The position numbers were made by a program, and so were the translations under genes. A DNA stretch of 64,000 bases, from contig CAWEYO010000014.1 in assembly GCA_963813315.1 (NCBI GenBank), positions 186,001 through 250,000 of the forward strand. The letters run 5' to 3'. The stretch's first letter is position 1, and each line of letters starts with the position of its first letter. The notes beneath the pieces were generated by a model. It saw only the letters and a list, made by a program, of their open reading frames with translations. It was not told where the DNA came from and did not search any database. Shown here one piece after another: positions 27,832-38,238 of this stretch. The DNA is from CAWEYO01 sp963813315. GTDB lineage: Bacteria > Pseudomonadota > Alphaproteobacteria > Rhizobiales > Rhizobiaceae.

Positions 27832-28134
27832 TTCTGGGTAATTGATTCGCTTTTTTGGTACGAATCGTGCGACAGCCGCTTGACCTTTCGTCGGAATGGC
27901 GGAATCAGGACAATTCGAAAAGGTTAACATGCGGGAATACCCGCGCAAACATCGACGGGACGGAGCGCTGGTTGCTGGACGGGCGGGGATCTTGCACCAG
28001 ATATCAGGGTTAATCGGGCCTTAACGTACAGTCTTGTACTGCCGTGGTGGCGCAGTTTCCGGAGAGTGCGCTGAAATTGCCCGGTCGTGGAGCCTGGGCT
28101 CCGCGGAACTTCCGACGCTTGGAGAAAGCAAAGA
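27832..28134 (+). promoter_or_regulatory. dnaG-rpoD intergenic region
   Basis: This 303-base gap should hold the rpoD promoter(s). CTTGAC at 27879-27884 is a good -35 candidate, but the matching -10 (GAATCA at 27902-27907) is poor. GTACAGTCTTGTAC (28026-28039) is a small palindrome. No gene seen. Confidence 0.4.
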
Positions 28135-30141
<2,007 letters not shown>

Positions 30142-30144
<3 letters not shown>

Positions 30145-30250
30145 AGCAATTCCAGGAAAAGTGGGAACCGGACGGAATCGCTGCTGCTGCTCTATCTCTT
30201 TGCTTGAGCATCGGACCCGAAAGCGGTTCCTTTCGGGTCCGATGCTCGAG
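30142..30250. repeat. RIME1-like repeat at the rpoD stop
   Basis: Starts TAGAGCAATTCC, whose TAG is the rpoD stop codon, and ends GGGTCCGATGCTCGAG. Both hairpins are present: GAGCATCGGACCCGAAAG pairs with CTTTCGGGTCCGATGCTC. It may act as the rpoD 3' end structure. Confidence 0.9.
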
Positions 30251-30262
30251 CGTCTGCAAGGT

Positions 30263-31180
30263 TCACGCGGCAGCCAGCGATTTCCTCAGCCGCGGAACAG
30301 CAAAGCCCATGAAGCTTCGCATCTTGAGCGGAAGCAGACCCTGGCCAGCGTGCATCAGGCTGACCGGGATCGCATCCGGTTCAAAATCGTTCAGGACGAT
30401 CACAAGCTTTCCATCCTCCACCGCTCCTGCGACCTGGTAGGAGAACACGCGAGTAATGCCGACGCCGGCGATCGCCGCGTCGACCGCGGCCTCCGCCGTA
30501 TTGACGCTGAGGCGGCATCGCGGAGGCGCGACAGGCACCATGCCCCGGCCGGGAGAATGAAACGTCCAGGGCGATACCGGCGACAGTCCCGAAAAAGTAA
30601 CGCTGGTCAGGCCGGCCAGATCGTCGGGCTCCTTTGGCTTGCCATGTGACGCGAAATAGTCCGGGCTGCCGCAAACGACGCGACGGATGGTGCCGACACG
30701 TATCGCGACCATGCTGCTGTCGGGCAGCACGCCGACGCGCACGGCCATGTCGATGTGGTCGTCAACCAAACTCACATTTCGGTCGGCCAGCATCATGCGC
30801 ACGTCGATCTCGGGAAAGCTCGCCAGAAAATCGGTGACGACTGGCAGCACGTGCAAGCGCCCAAGAACGATCGGCGCCGTGATGACAAGCTCGCCCCTTG
30901 GCGCGCTGTACTCCCCGGATGCCTCGCTTTCAGCCTCCACCACCTGTTCGAGGATGCGCTTGCAGGCAGCGACGTAACTCACGCCCGCGTCCGTCAGGGT
31001 CAATCTTCGTGTGGAGCGCATCAGGAGGCGCGTGTTCAGATGTGCCTCCAAATCCGCAACCTTCCGGCTGACGGTGGGCAGCGGTACGCCAAGCTTCCGG
31101 CTAGCGGCCGAGAAACTGCCGGCATCCACGGCCGCAATCAAAATGGACATGGCTTTCAGACGGTCCATCCGCTCTCTCAT
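30263..31180 (-). CDS. LysR-family transcriptional regulator
   Basis: A 305-residue regulator. The winged helix (MDRLKAMSILIAAVDAGSFS, RKLGVPLPTVSRKVADLEAH) is followed by the effector-binding domain (RGELVITAPIVLGRLHVLPV, GVGITRVFSYQVAGAVEDGK). It belongs to the CrgA/DsdC-like LysR group common in proteobacteria. It is divergent from an FMN-binding protein gene about 290 bases away, its probable target. The intergenic region holds two long hairpins. Confidence 0.9.
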   Translation of the reverse strand: MRERMDRLKAMSILIAAVDAGSFSAASRKLGVPLPTVSRKVADLEAHLNTRLLMRSTRRLTLTDAGVSYVAACKRILEQVVEAESEASGEYSAPRGELVITAPIVLGRLHVLPVVTDFLASFPEIDVRMMLADRNVSLVDDHIDMAVRVGVLPDSSMVAIRVGTIRRVVCGSPDYFASHGKPKEPDDLAGLTSVTFSGLSPVSPWTFHSPGRGMVPVAPPRCRLSVNTAEAAVDAAIAGVGITRVFSYQVAGAVEDGKLVIVLNDFEPDAIPVSLMHAGQGLLPLKMRSFMGFAVPRLRKSLAAA

Positions 31181-31276
31181 TTTCCGAGAGGATACTTTTG
31201 CAGAATACGGAATTGTTCGGGCGATGACAGGATCTATCTTTCGCTCGTCAGGTCCGGGCGCGGCCGGGAACGCGCG

Positions 31277-31354
31277 CTAGTGGTCCGATTCTATCATTCG
31301 CTGCGCTCGCGCGGCATAAATCCGTTGCGAATGTTAGAATCGAAAGACCACTAG
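31277..31354. repeat. CTAG-ended hairpin element
   Basis: Bounded by CTAGTGG (31277-31283) and CCACTAG (31348-31354). Inner arms GATTCTATCATTCGC and GCGAATGTTAGAATC pair with one mismatch. The loop begins TGCGCTCGCG. Confidence 0.85.
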
Positions 31355-31374
31355 CAATTTCAAAGTTCTAGGGG

Positions 31375-31444
31375 AGCTTTGGATTTGACATTCGCTGCGC
31401 TCGCGCTGCACCCAAGTGGGATGCGAATGTCAAATCCGCTCCAC
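31375..31444. repeat. Long hairpin, GGATTTGACATTCGC type
   Basis: GGATTTGACATTCGC (31381-31395) pairs perfectly with GCGAATGTCAAATCC (31423-31437). The loop start TGCGCTCGCG is shared with the preceding hairpin, so the two are relatives. It lies 28 bases upstream of the next gene start. Confidence 0.88.
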
Positions 31445-31471
31445 TGGTTGGCCTCCTTGGAGGATATTGCA

Positions 31472-32104
31472 ATGCCGTACGGATTTCTCGACATCGCCAC
31501 AACTCCCAGCGTGAAAGCCGCCCAGCTCGCTAATGCCAGTGCGGACTACTGGTCCGGTTTCCAGGGCAACCGCGCGTTTGACCGCTTTACGGAGGCTGAG
31601 GCCGCATTCATCCAGTCCCGCGACAGTTTCTACATGGCAACCGTCTCGGAGACCGGATGGCCCTACGTCCAGCATCGCGGCGGGCCGCCCGGCTTTCTCC
31701 ATGTTGTGGACGACAGAACGATGGCGCTCGCCGATTTTAGGGGCAACCGCCAGTATATCAGCGTCGGCAATCTGGCGGCCAATGACCGCGCAGCGCTGAT
31801 CCTCATGGATTATCCTGGACGCCGTCGGCTGAAAATGTTTGGGCATGTCGAGGCACGGAGCCTGGCGGATCATCCCGAACTCGCGGAACGTCTCGTCACG
31901 CCCGGCTACAAGGCGAAACCGGAGCGTGCCTTGTTCTTCCATCTGGAGGCCTTCGACTGGAACTGCCAGCAGCATATTACGCCGCGCTTCACCGAGCCGG
32001 AGCTGGCAGATGCCCTGGCATTGGTTCGCCAGCGTATCCAAGAGCTGGAAGCTGAAAACAGGGCGCTGCGCCTGGCCGGCAGCACCGTTGAACCGACCGC
32101 TTAG
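31472..32104 (+). CDS. Pyridoxamine 5'-phosphate oxidase-like FMN-binding protein
   Basis: A 210-residue soluble protein with the split-barrel flavin fold: FIQSRDSFYMATVSETGWPY, VQHRGGPPGFLHVV, RNRQYISVGN-like GNRQYISVGNLAAND, and RRLKMFGHVEAR. The C-terminal 40 residues form a probable coiled coil (IQELEAENRALRLAG). GGAGGATATTGCA precedes the ATG at 31472. It is divergent from a LysR regulator. Probably a flavin- or heme-utilising redox protein and not PdxH itself, since the PdxH substrate motifs are not evident. Confidence 0.85.
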   Translation: MPYGFLDIATTPSVKAAQLANASADYWSGFQGNRAFDRFTEAEAAFIQSRDSFYMATVSETGWPYVQHRGGPPGFLHVVDDRTMALADFRGNRQYISVGNLAANDRAALILMDYPGRRRLKMFGHVEARSLADHPELAERLVTPGYKAKPERALFFHLEAFDWNCQQHITPRFTEPELADALALVRQRIQELEAENRALRLAGSTVEPTA

Positions 32105-32127
32105 ACCAGCGGCGGCCTTGCCCGCAT

Positions 32128-32208
32128 AGCGGTGCTGCTCCCTATCTCTTTGATTGAGCATCGGATTATTCCCGAAACCGGTTCCCACTTGCGGGTCCGA
32201 TGCTCTAG
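32128..32208. repeat. RIME1-like repeat
   Basis: GAGCATCGGATTATTCCCGA and GCGGGTCCGATGCTCTAG pair around ACCGGTTCCC. The upstream hairpin is partly degraded. Confidence 0.85.
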
Positions 32209-32248
32209 GACCAGCCAACGCCAGAGGTGCGATTCTCGCAATCGCGGC

Positions 32249-32278
32249 TTGACAATCGATCGCTCGTGTTCTCTTTAT
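32249..32278 (+). promoter_or_regulatory. dinB promoter
   Basis: TTGACA (32249-32254) and CTTTAT (32273-32278) are 18 bases apart. The -10 box lies inside the LexA operator. Confidence 0.6.
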
Positions 32279-32282
32279 GTTC
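32268..32282 (+). promoter_or_regulatory. LexA (SOS) operator
   Basis: GTTC-TCTTTAT-GTTC matches the alphaproteobacterial LexA box GTTC-N7-GTTC exactly and overlaps the -10 box, so LexA would block transcription until DNA damage. Confidence 0.8.
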
Positions 32283-32339
32283 TCTCGGGCGCCGTTCCTA
32301 ACACACTGCGGCGCAAATGTCGCGGGGTGAACGGTTGGG

Positions 32340-33587
32340 ATGGAAACGGCAGCCACCATCCTTCACGCGGACCTAGACGCTTTTTATGCGTCGGTCGAGC
32401 AGCTGCTTGACCCGTCCCTGCGCGGCAAGCCCATCGCCGTCGGCGGCGGGGTTGTGCTGGCCGCTTCCTACGAAGCCAAGGCGTTCGGTGTTCGCGGCGG
32501 CATGCCGGGGCGGCGGGCACGCGAGCTATGTCCGCAACTCACCTTTGTCAGCGGCCATTTCAGGGACTACCAGCGGATGGGCGATGCCGCCATCAAAGTG
32601 CTCAACGATTTCACGCCGTTGGTCGAGCGGATTTCCATTGACGAGGCTTTTGCCGACGTAGCGGGCTGCACCCATCTCTTCGGTCCCCCGGCCGAAATTG
32701 CGCGCACGATCCGGCGCCGTGTGCGGGCCGAGCTGGGCCTTCCGATTTCGGTCGGCGTGGCGCGCACCAAGCACCTGGCCAAGATTGCCTCGCAAGTGGC
32801 CAAGCCCGATGGGCTGGTCGTTGTCGATCCGGGCACGGAGCTCGACTTTCTGCGTGACCTTCCCGTCGAGCTGATATGGGGCGTTGGGCCTGTCACAAAG
32901 GCGCGGTTGGCCGAGATGGGCGTGCTTACCATCGGCCAGTTGGCGAGGACTCCGGGGCAGAGGCTCGAGCGGTTGCTCGGTTCGGCGGCGGCAGAGAAGC
33001 TCGAAGCGCTGGCCTTGAACCGCGATCCGAGGGCAATCGAGACGCACCGCCGGGCGCGATCAGCCGGAGCGCAGTCGGCGATCGGAAGGAAGCCTGCCGA
33101 GGAGCGTGTTTTCCTACCCACGCTTCGCCATCTTGCGGACAGGGTCTGCAGCCGGCTTCGGGCAAAGTCCCGGCCGGGTCGAACCATTACCGTCCGTGTC
33201 CGCTTCGCCGACCTGCGCTCGGTGACGCGCTCGGTAACGCTTGACGCGCCGATTTCGGCGACCGCGATGCTTGCCGAGATCGCCGAGGAGCTGGTGCGCA
33301 CGGTTCTTGCGGAACACCCGGATGAACAAACCATCTCGCTCCTGGCCATCTCCGTGTCGCATCTCGAGGAGCGCTGGCAAATGCAGCTGGAACTCCCGCT
33401 TGGACTGGAAGATGAGAAGCGACGTCCCGGCACACAAAAAGGCATGGCGCGGTGGGTGGCCGACCGGGCAGTCGACGTCATCCGTGATCGCTTCGGATGG
33501 GAGGCAGTCGGCTATGCTTCCGTGGCGCTGGGAATGTCGCGCTCCGTTCCCGACGAGTTTCGCGAACTCGCCGAAAAAAATCTGTGA
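32340..33587 (+). CDS. dinB: DNA polymerase IV (Y family)
   Basis: A 415-residue translesion polymerase. The catalytic acidic residues sit in HADLDAFYASVEQLLDP and ERISIDEAFADVAG. The palm motif SYEAKAFGVRGGMPGRRA, the helix-hairpin-helix region (WGVGPVTKARLAEMGVLTIG) and the little-finger domain are intact. The C-terminus (QLELPLGLED) has a possible beta-clamp binding motif. A LexA box in the promoter indicates SOS induction. The upstream gap also holds a RIME1-like repeat. Confidence 0.92.
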   Translation: METAATILHADLDAFYASVEQLLDPSLRGKPIAVGGGVVLAASYEAKAFGVRGGMPGRRARELCPQLTFVSGHFRDYQRMGDAAIKVLNDFTPLVERISIDEAFADVAGCTHLFGPPAEIARTIRRRVRAELGLPISVGVARTKHLAKIASQVAKPDGLVVVDPGTELDFLRDLPVELIWGVGPVTKARLAEMGVLTIGQLARTPGQRLERLLGSAAAEKLEALALNRDPRAIETHRRARSAGAQSAIGRKPAEERVFLPTLRHLADRVCSRLRAKSRPGRTITVRVRFADLRSVTRSVTLDAPISATAMLAEIAEELVRTVLAEHPDEQTISLLAISVSHLEERWQMQLELPLGLEDEKRRPGTQKGMARWVADRAVDVIRDRFGWEAVGYASVALGMSRSVPDEFRELAEKNL

Positions 33588-33868
33588 TGCCCGACGGCAG
33601 CGACATCACCGGGGTTACGATCAATCGTATTGGGCGCGGACAAGATCACATACGGTCACGATTTTGCTTGACCGTGCTCGTTTCATCAATTAGTTTCCCC
33701 TACGTAAACTAACCTGCATCCATCAGTGGCCGCCAAGCCGGCATTGCGGCCCCATAGCGAAGGTGCAGAAATAGCCGGACATACGACTAGCAGTTAGCCA
33801 CCAAGTGATGGAGCTCCGCACGGATGCATCCTGCGGCGCTCCTCCTTTATCCCAGGGAGGAAGACTGA

Positions 33869-34009
33869 TTGTTCTATGCACTTATCATTTTCATCGGCAC
33901 CCACGTCTACACGATCGACAACGGTATGACTTTGGCAGACTGCCAACGAGCCATTTCGGTGAGCAGCGATGACGACATAATGGAATGTGTCAGGGATCAG
34001 GAGGTTTGA
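33869..34009 (+). CDS. 46-residue small membrane or exported protein
   Basis: TTG start with GGAGG eight bases upstream (33856-33860). The product begins with a hydrophobic segment (FYALIIFIGTHVYTI) and continues DNGMTLADCQRAISVSSDDD, with two cysteines and an acidic end (CVRDQEV). Similar tiny proteins with a YALIIF-type helix are, from memory, common in rhizobia. Function unknown. The good ribosome-binding site and protein-like composition are the support. Confidence 0.55.
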   Translation: MFYALIIFIGTHVYTIDNGMTLADCQRAISVSSDDDIMECVRDQEV

Positions 34010-34162
34010 GAGCCTGATCGAAATTTCGCCAAGCTGCGAGATGGCGGTGAGCCAACAGCCGTCATTTCCAGATCGCAATCACATGTGACCAGATGACCAG
34101 ATGACATCCTGGTCACATGTACTTGATTTCAAAGACGAACAAGGATGACAAATATTTCGCTC

Positions 34163-34234
34163 CTAGTGTAGCGAATCCGAAATTCCATTACCTTGGAGCG
34201 AGGCTCGGATCGAATTTCGGATTCAAAGCCACAC
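34163..34234. repeat. CTAG-ended hairpin element, copy 2
   Basis: CTAGTGTAGCGAATCCGAAA at the left, CGAATTTCGGATTCAAAGCC at the right; interior TTGGAGCGAGGCTCGGA as in copy 1 at 21055-21125. Confidence 0.85.
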
Positions 34235-34384
34235 GCGGTAGCGAACATCTTCTTACCCCGCGCATTCCGTTTTTTCGCGTCCGGCATGGATTCTCGGGTC
34301 AAGCCTGGTCAAGCCCGCATGCTTTGGCGTTGCGGCCGCACGCCCTACCGCTCGGGGCTCTGTATCCATTCGGCCACGAACACG

Positions 34385-34492
34385 AGCGGCGGACGCTTTG
34401 ACGGAATTCAGCGCTGCCACTCTATCTCCTCGTTGGAGCATCGAGTTTTTCCCGAAATCCCACTTTCGGGTCCGATGCCCTACGCCCCTTTG
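34385..34492. repeat. RIME1-like repeat
   Basis: Two-hairpin element: AGCGGCGGACGCTTTGACGG with GCGCTGCCACTCTATCTC, then GAGCATCGAGTTTTTCCCGA with CTTTCGGGTCCGATGC. Confidence 0.8.
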
Positions 34493-34842
34493 CGGAAGGC
34501 CAGTCGTTTGACCGAAAGGTGTAATCATCCATGCCGCTATAGGAGTGATTCCCAAGTCAATACATGAGGGTTAAATCTGTTTCGCGTCATGAACCGGTCA
34601 GGGATCATGAGATCGCAAACGCTGCGCGGGTGTTCAGGATGGCTGAGGCTGGACACAGCGCCAAAGCAAGTCGCAAGTCTGCGGCGTTCGGCATGGAACG
34701 GTTGCACGGGATCGATTGAGCGGGGGACGGGCCGACCGGAATAAGGGCCTGGGTGCTTAACGCGGGCTCTGCGGGCGTTTCTCTTGCGGACGCAGCTTCC
34801 AGCACGCGATGACAGCGGCTTACTTTCGTCCACAGGTGTTCG

Positions 34843-36309
34843 TTGGAAGATCTGAAAAGGAAGACTATTCAAGGCGGACTGGCGAAAATTTGCGGTCAAA
34901 TCGCAAACTTGGCGCTCAGCCTTGGCTACATTGTGATCATGGCGCGGCTGCTTGATCGGCAGGACTTCGGCCTCTTCGCCATGGTGCTTGTCGTGATCGG
35001 CGTCTACGGTCTCTTCAGCACGGCCGGACTGTCTGCCGTCACGGTGCAACGAGAGACGATCACCCATCAGCAGGTCTCGACCTTGTTCTGGGTCAATGTT
35101 CTCGTCGGAACGATCCTCGCGCTCGCCTGCCTCGCGACCGCGCCTGCCCTCTCGGCGCTCTACCACGAGCAGCGGTTGTTCTGGATCGCCGTCGCCCTGT
35201 CGGGCGGATTTTTGATGACGGGCGCGGGCGTGCAGCACATGGCGCTGCTGCAGCGTGAGTTGAGGTACGTCACCGTTGCGGTCATCGAGTTCGGCGCGCA
35301 GCTGATCGCCTACATTGTCGGCATCGCCATGGCCCTCAAGGGCTTCAGCTACTGGTCGCTCGTGGCAGTGGCTGTTGCCACGCCCTGCTTGAGAACGATC
35401 TTCTGCTGGACTGCCACCGGCTGGGTGCCCGGCCGGCCGCAAAGAAGTGTCGAGATTGCCTCGATGCTTCGCTTTGGAGGCACCGTCACGCTGAACGGGC
35501 TGGTTGTTTACATCGCCTACAACTTTGACAAATTCCTGCTGGGCCGCTTCTGGGGCGCCGATGCCTTGGGCCTCTACGGCAGGGCCTATCAGCTCATCAA
35601 CATTCCGACTCAGACGCTCAACGGAGCCACCGGCACGGTTGCATTCTCCGCCCTGTCCCGGCTCCAGAACGAGCCGGCGCGCCTCAAGAGCTATTTCCTG
35701 AAAAGCTATGTGCTGCTGGTTTCGCTGACCGTGCCGATAACGATCTTCAGCGCCCTTTTCGCAGAGGAGATCGTTCAGGTCGTGCTTGGTCCGAAATGGG
35801 CGGATGCCGCCACGATTTTCCGCTGCCTCACCCCGACCATTCTCGTGTTCGGCATCATCGATCCCACCTATCAGTACATGGTGGCCATCGGCAAGCAGGT
35901 CCGCAGCCTGCACATCGCGTTCGTCATCGCGCCGCTGGTGATAGTCTCCTACCTCATCGGCCTGCCCTACGGGCCGAAGGGCGTGGCTCTCGCATACTCG
36001 ATCGCCATGACCCTTTGGGTTGTCCCGCACGTGTTTTGGTGCGTTCACGGAACGACGATCTCGCCGCGCGAGCTGTTTTTTACGCTCTGGCGCCCCTTCG
36101 CCGCCGGAGTGCTGGCAGCAGCGCTCACGCTTGTCCTGCAAGCCTCCACGGGAGAGATCAATCTTGTCGTTTTGAGGTTGTTTGCGGAAGGTGCTGTAAT
36201 GAGCATCGCCTATGCCGCAATCCTGGTGTTTGTTTTCGGACAGAAGCAACTTTATATCGACCTCTTGAGAACATTGTTTCCGGCGCGGGCAACTCGTTCG
36301 CCCGCATGA
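34843..36309 (+). CDS. Polysaccharide flippase (Wzx/MOP superfamily)
   Basis: A 488-residue inner-membrane protein with about 12-14 predicted helices, from the lipopolysaccharide/exopolysaccharide exporter branch of the MOP superfamily (IVIMARLLDRQDFGLFAMVL, DKFLLGRFWGADALGLYGRA, NIPTQTLNGATGTVAFSALS). It would flip lipid-linked repeat units across the membrane. The start is a TTG (34843) giving MEDLKRKTIQGGLAKICGQI, which matches the family's usual start; the ribosome-binding site is weak. First gene of the polysaccharide island. Confidence 0.85.
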   Translation: MEDLKRKTIQGGLAKICGQIANLALSLGYIVIMARLLDRQDFGLFAMVLVVIGVYGLFSTAGLSAVTVQRETITHQQVSTLFWVNVLVGTILALACLATAPALSALYHEQRLFWIAVALSGGFLMTGAGVQHMALLQRELRYVTVAVIEFGAQLIAYIVGIAMALKGFSYWSLVAVAVATPCLRTIFCWTATGWVPGRPQRSVEIASMLRFGGTVTLNGLVVYIAYNFDKFLLGRFWGADALGLYGRAYQLINIPTQTLNGATGTVAFSALSRLQNEPARLKSYFLKSYVLLVSLTVPITIFSALFAEEIVQVVLGPKWADAATIFRCLTPTILVFGIIDPTYQYMVAIGKQVRSLHIAFVIAPLVIVSYLIGLPYGPKGVALAYSIAMTLWVVPHVFWCVHGTTISPRELFFTLWRPFAAGVLAAALTLVLQASTGEINLVVLRLFAEGAVMSIAYAAILVFVFGQKQLYIDLLRTLFPARATRSPA

Positions 36310-36332
36310 GAGCATTAGTGGGGGAAGCGGAA

Positions 36333-37388
36333 ATGACCAAACTGCGTGCAGGGGATTGGGTTGAGGTTCGCAGCAAGGAAGAGATATTGCGGACGCTAGA
36401 CAAGAATGGAAGGCTCGAGGGAATGCCGTTCATGCCGCAGATGTTCGAGCATTGCGGAAAACGACTCCAAGTTTACAAACGTGCACATAAGACTTGCGAC
36501 ACCATCAACCCGACGGCCGGACGGAGGGTCACTGAAGCCGTTCATCTTGACACTCGCTGTGATGGCAAGGCGTACGGAGGATGCCAGGCAAGTTGCCTCA
36601 TTTTTTGGAAGGAAGCATGGCTGAAGCCCGTCGCGCCTCGCGAGCCGTCAATGACTTCCGAAGATCAGTCGGGCGTCAAGCACGACACACCTGACTGCAC
36701 CGAGCTGGACGTCTGGAGGGCAACACATGTCGAAGGCCCAGAAAATCCGCGCGGCAAGCGCTACACGTGCCAGGCGACCGAGTTCCCCGACTTCGTTAAA
36801 CCTCTGGCCTGGTGGGATGTGCGTCAATATGTCGAGGACTACACGTCTGGAAACGTCTCGCCGGCGCGCTTTGCTCGAGGACTTGCGTATCTCATTGTTT
36901 GGCATCTTGCGCTCGCGAAAAGGGGAAGGGTGGGCCGTCCTGCAAGAGCGTTCTACGATTGGTTTCAGCGTATGTGGGGAGGCTTACCCTTCCCTAATCG
37001 CCCTGGCACGCTGCCGCCTGGACAAATTTCACCGCGTGTGGACCTCAACCTGCAGCCGGGTGAGTTGGTGCGAATTAAGTCGTTTGACGAAATACGTGCG
37101 ACCTTCGACAAGTCGAGCATGAATCGCGGCTTGCTGTTCGGTCCAGAGCTAGTGCCATTCTGCGGTAAAACGTACCGCGTCCAAGCGAGCGTCGAACGAT
37201 TCATAGACGAGAAAACCGGATACTTTATCTCGCTCAAGACCCCCGCGGTCATTCTGGAGAACGTCTGGTGCGAAGCGCGTTATAGCAACTGCAGGATGTT
37301 CTGCCCACGAAACATTTACGCCTGGTGGCGAGAGATTTGGTTAGAGCGAGTTTCTGAGTCCGGCGATGAAAAGAAAGCCTGCATATGA
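36333..37388 (+). CDS. Cys-rich protein with two tandem repeats, unknown function
   Basis: A 351-residue soluble protein made of two related modules. Module 1 (about 3-105) reads GDWVEVRSKEEILRTLDKNG ... FEHCGKRLQVYKRAHKTCDT ... LDTRCDGKAYGGCQASCLIF-WKEAWL. Module 2 (about 235-340) reads GELVRIKSFDEIRATFDKSS ... VPFCGKTYRVQ ... VWCEARYSNCRMFCPRNIYA-WWREIWLE. Shared CGK, xCxxxxxxxCxxxC and WWxEIWL patterns suggest metal binding or disulfides. ATG 36333 follows GGGGGAAGCGGAA. Similar proteins occur, from memory, in exopolysaccharide clusters without known role. The 3' end overlaps the convergent gene by 48 bases. Confidence 0.7.
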   Translation: MTKLRAGDWVEVRSKEEILRTLDKNGRLEGMPFMPQMFEHCGKRLQVYKRAHKTCDTINPTAGRRVTEAVHLDTRCDGKAYGGCQASCLIFWKEAWLKPVAPREPSMTSEDQSGVKHDTPDCTELDVWRATHVEGPENPRGKRYTCQATEFPDFVKPLAWWDVRQYVEDYTSGNVSPARFARGLAYLIVWHLALAKRGRVGRPARAFYDWFQRMWGGLPFPNRPGTLPPGQISPRVDLNLQPGELVRIKSFDEIRATFDKSSMNRGLLFGPELVPFCGKTYRVQASVERFIDEKTGYFISLKTPAVILENVWCEARYSNCRMFCPRNIYAWWREIWLERVSESGDEKKACI

Positions 37389-37994
37389 CCACTTGCGTCG
37401 AAACGCCGACCTCGCAGTAAAGAACTCAGCAGACGTAGTGCCTGGGCTCAGGTGCTGCAAGTGAAAGTCAATCACGTAGGCTGAGTAGCCCAGAACGTCA
37501 GCGTTTAAACAGATGTCTGCGCCATAAAAATGGAAACCAGCCAGATCTCTTGAAAAGCCAATACGAACCGATCGTTTCACAACAATAAAATTCTCGTCCA
37601 ACGTCGCTACTCTGACCGGCAGGTCACCGACCAACGAGTTTGTCCCATGCGGATCAGTTATGCGAAGAGCCAGGCGCCCCGGACTCACTCCACCAGCATT
37701 ACCCGCGACGGCCCAGTTTGGATCAACTTGCTCCAAGCTCGCCAATTCCGCGTCAAGTTCTTCCCGCCCATCGTCGATCATTCGCACGTCTTGGTGGCAG
37801 AGGATGACATATCGGCCGCGGGCCTCACTCAGTAGTTGGTTGAACCCCGCATAGGCATCCTTTTGATTGAATTTTGTATTGTCGATTTGAAGGTACTCGC
37901 AGTGCCCGGAATCAAAACCATGGCGCTGGAAGGAGGCCCGCATCGCCTGGTATTGCGCCAAATCGCTGACTAGTGTGCCAATCGAATAGATCAT
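37341..37994 (-). CDS. StrF-like glycosyltransferase-fold protein
   Basis: A 217-residue protein resembling the StrF domain and related small GT-A-type proteins: ARGRYVILCHQDVRMIDDGR, ELDAELASLEQVDPNWAVAG, NAGGVSP, FHFYGADICLNADVLGYSAY, IDFHLQHLSPGTT. A DxD-like metal motif may be QDV or GADI. Soluble, no signal peptide. The start ATG 37994 (MIYSIGTLVSDLAQYQAMRA) has AGGCGG upstream, overlapping the stop of a remnant gene. It probably modifies the island's polysaccharide. Family placement is by pattern recall. Confidence 0.7.
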   Translation of the reverse strand: MIYSIGTLVSDLAQYQAMRASFQRHGFDSGHCEYLQIDNTKFNQKDAYAGFNQLLSEARGRYVILCHQDVRMIDDGREELDAELASLEQVDPNWAVAGNAGGVSPGRLALRITDPHGTNSLVGDLPVRVATLDENFIVVKRSVRIGFSRDLAGFHFYGADICLNADVLGYSAYVIDFHLQHLSPGTTSAEFFTARSAFRRKWSYAGFLFIAGLRNSL

Positions 37995-37998
37995 CCGC

Positions 37999-38238
37999 CT
38001 AACTCTGCCACACGCACACGAGGGGCCTTCGGGACAGAAAGCTTGAGGGATTATCCGACCCCCTGCATGGCTTGTGAGGAGCGAAGGCTTCCTCCAGCAT
38101 TCCTTTCGCGAGGGCGACCAGGCTTGGGCCAACTTGGGTAGGCGAGAACTTAAAAATGTCGCCGGAATAGAGCCTGCGGCGGCGCTCGTCGTCGTCGAGA
38201 CCTGCGTCAATGACAAGCGCGGGCATCATTCTCTCCAA
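37999..38238 (-). pseudogene. Remnant of a phytanoyl-CoA dioxygenase-like protein
   Basis: About the first 55 residues (MPALVIDAGLDDDERRRRLY, SGDIFKFSPTQVGPSLVALA, MLEEAFAPHKP) resemble the N-terminus of 2-oxoglutarate oxygenase-like proteins that occur in rhizobial polysaccharide clusters. The frame then diverges and stops after 79 codons, and the HxD...H iron-binding core is absent. It appears to be a truncated remnant, although it could be coupled to translation of the next gene, four bases downstream. Confidence 0.5.

Larger units (their letters stand above)
33588..34842. other. Long intergenic stretch between dinB and the polysaccharide island
   Basis: Apart from a 46-codon gene (33869-34009) and two repeats (34163-34234 and 34385-34492), I support nothing here. 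Open frames in it are short and lack ribosome-binding sites. The promoter of the flippase gene should lie near its right end. Confidence 0.5.
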
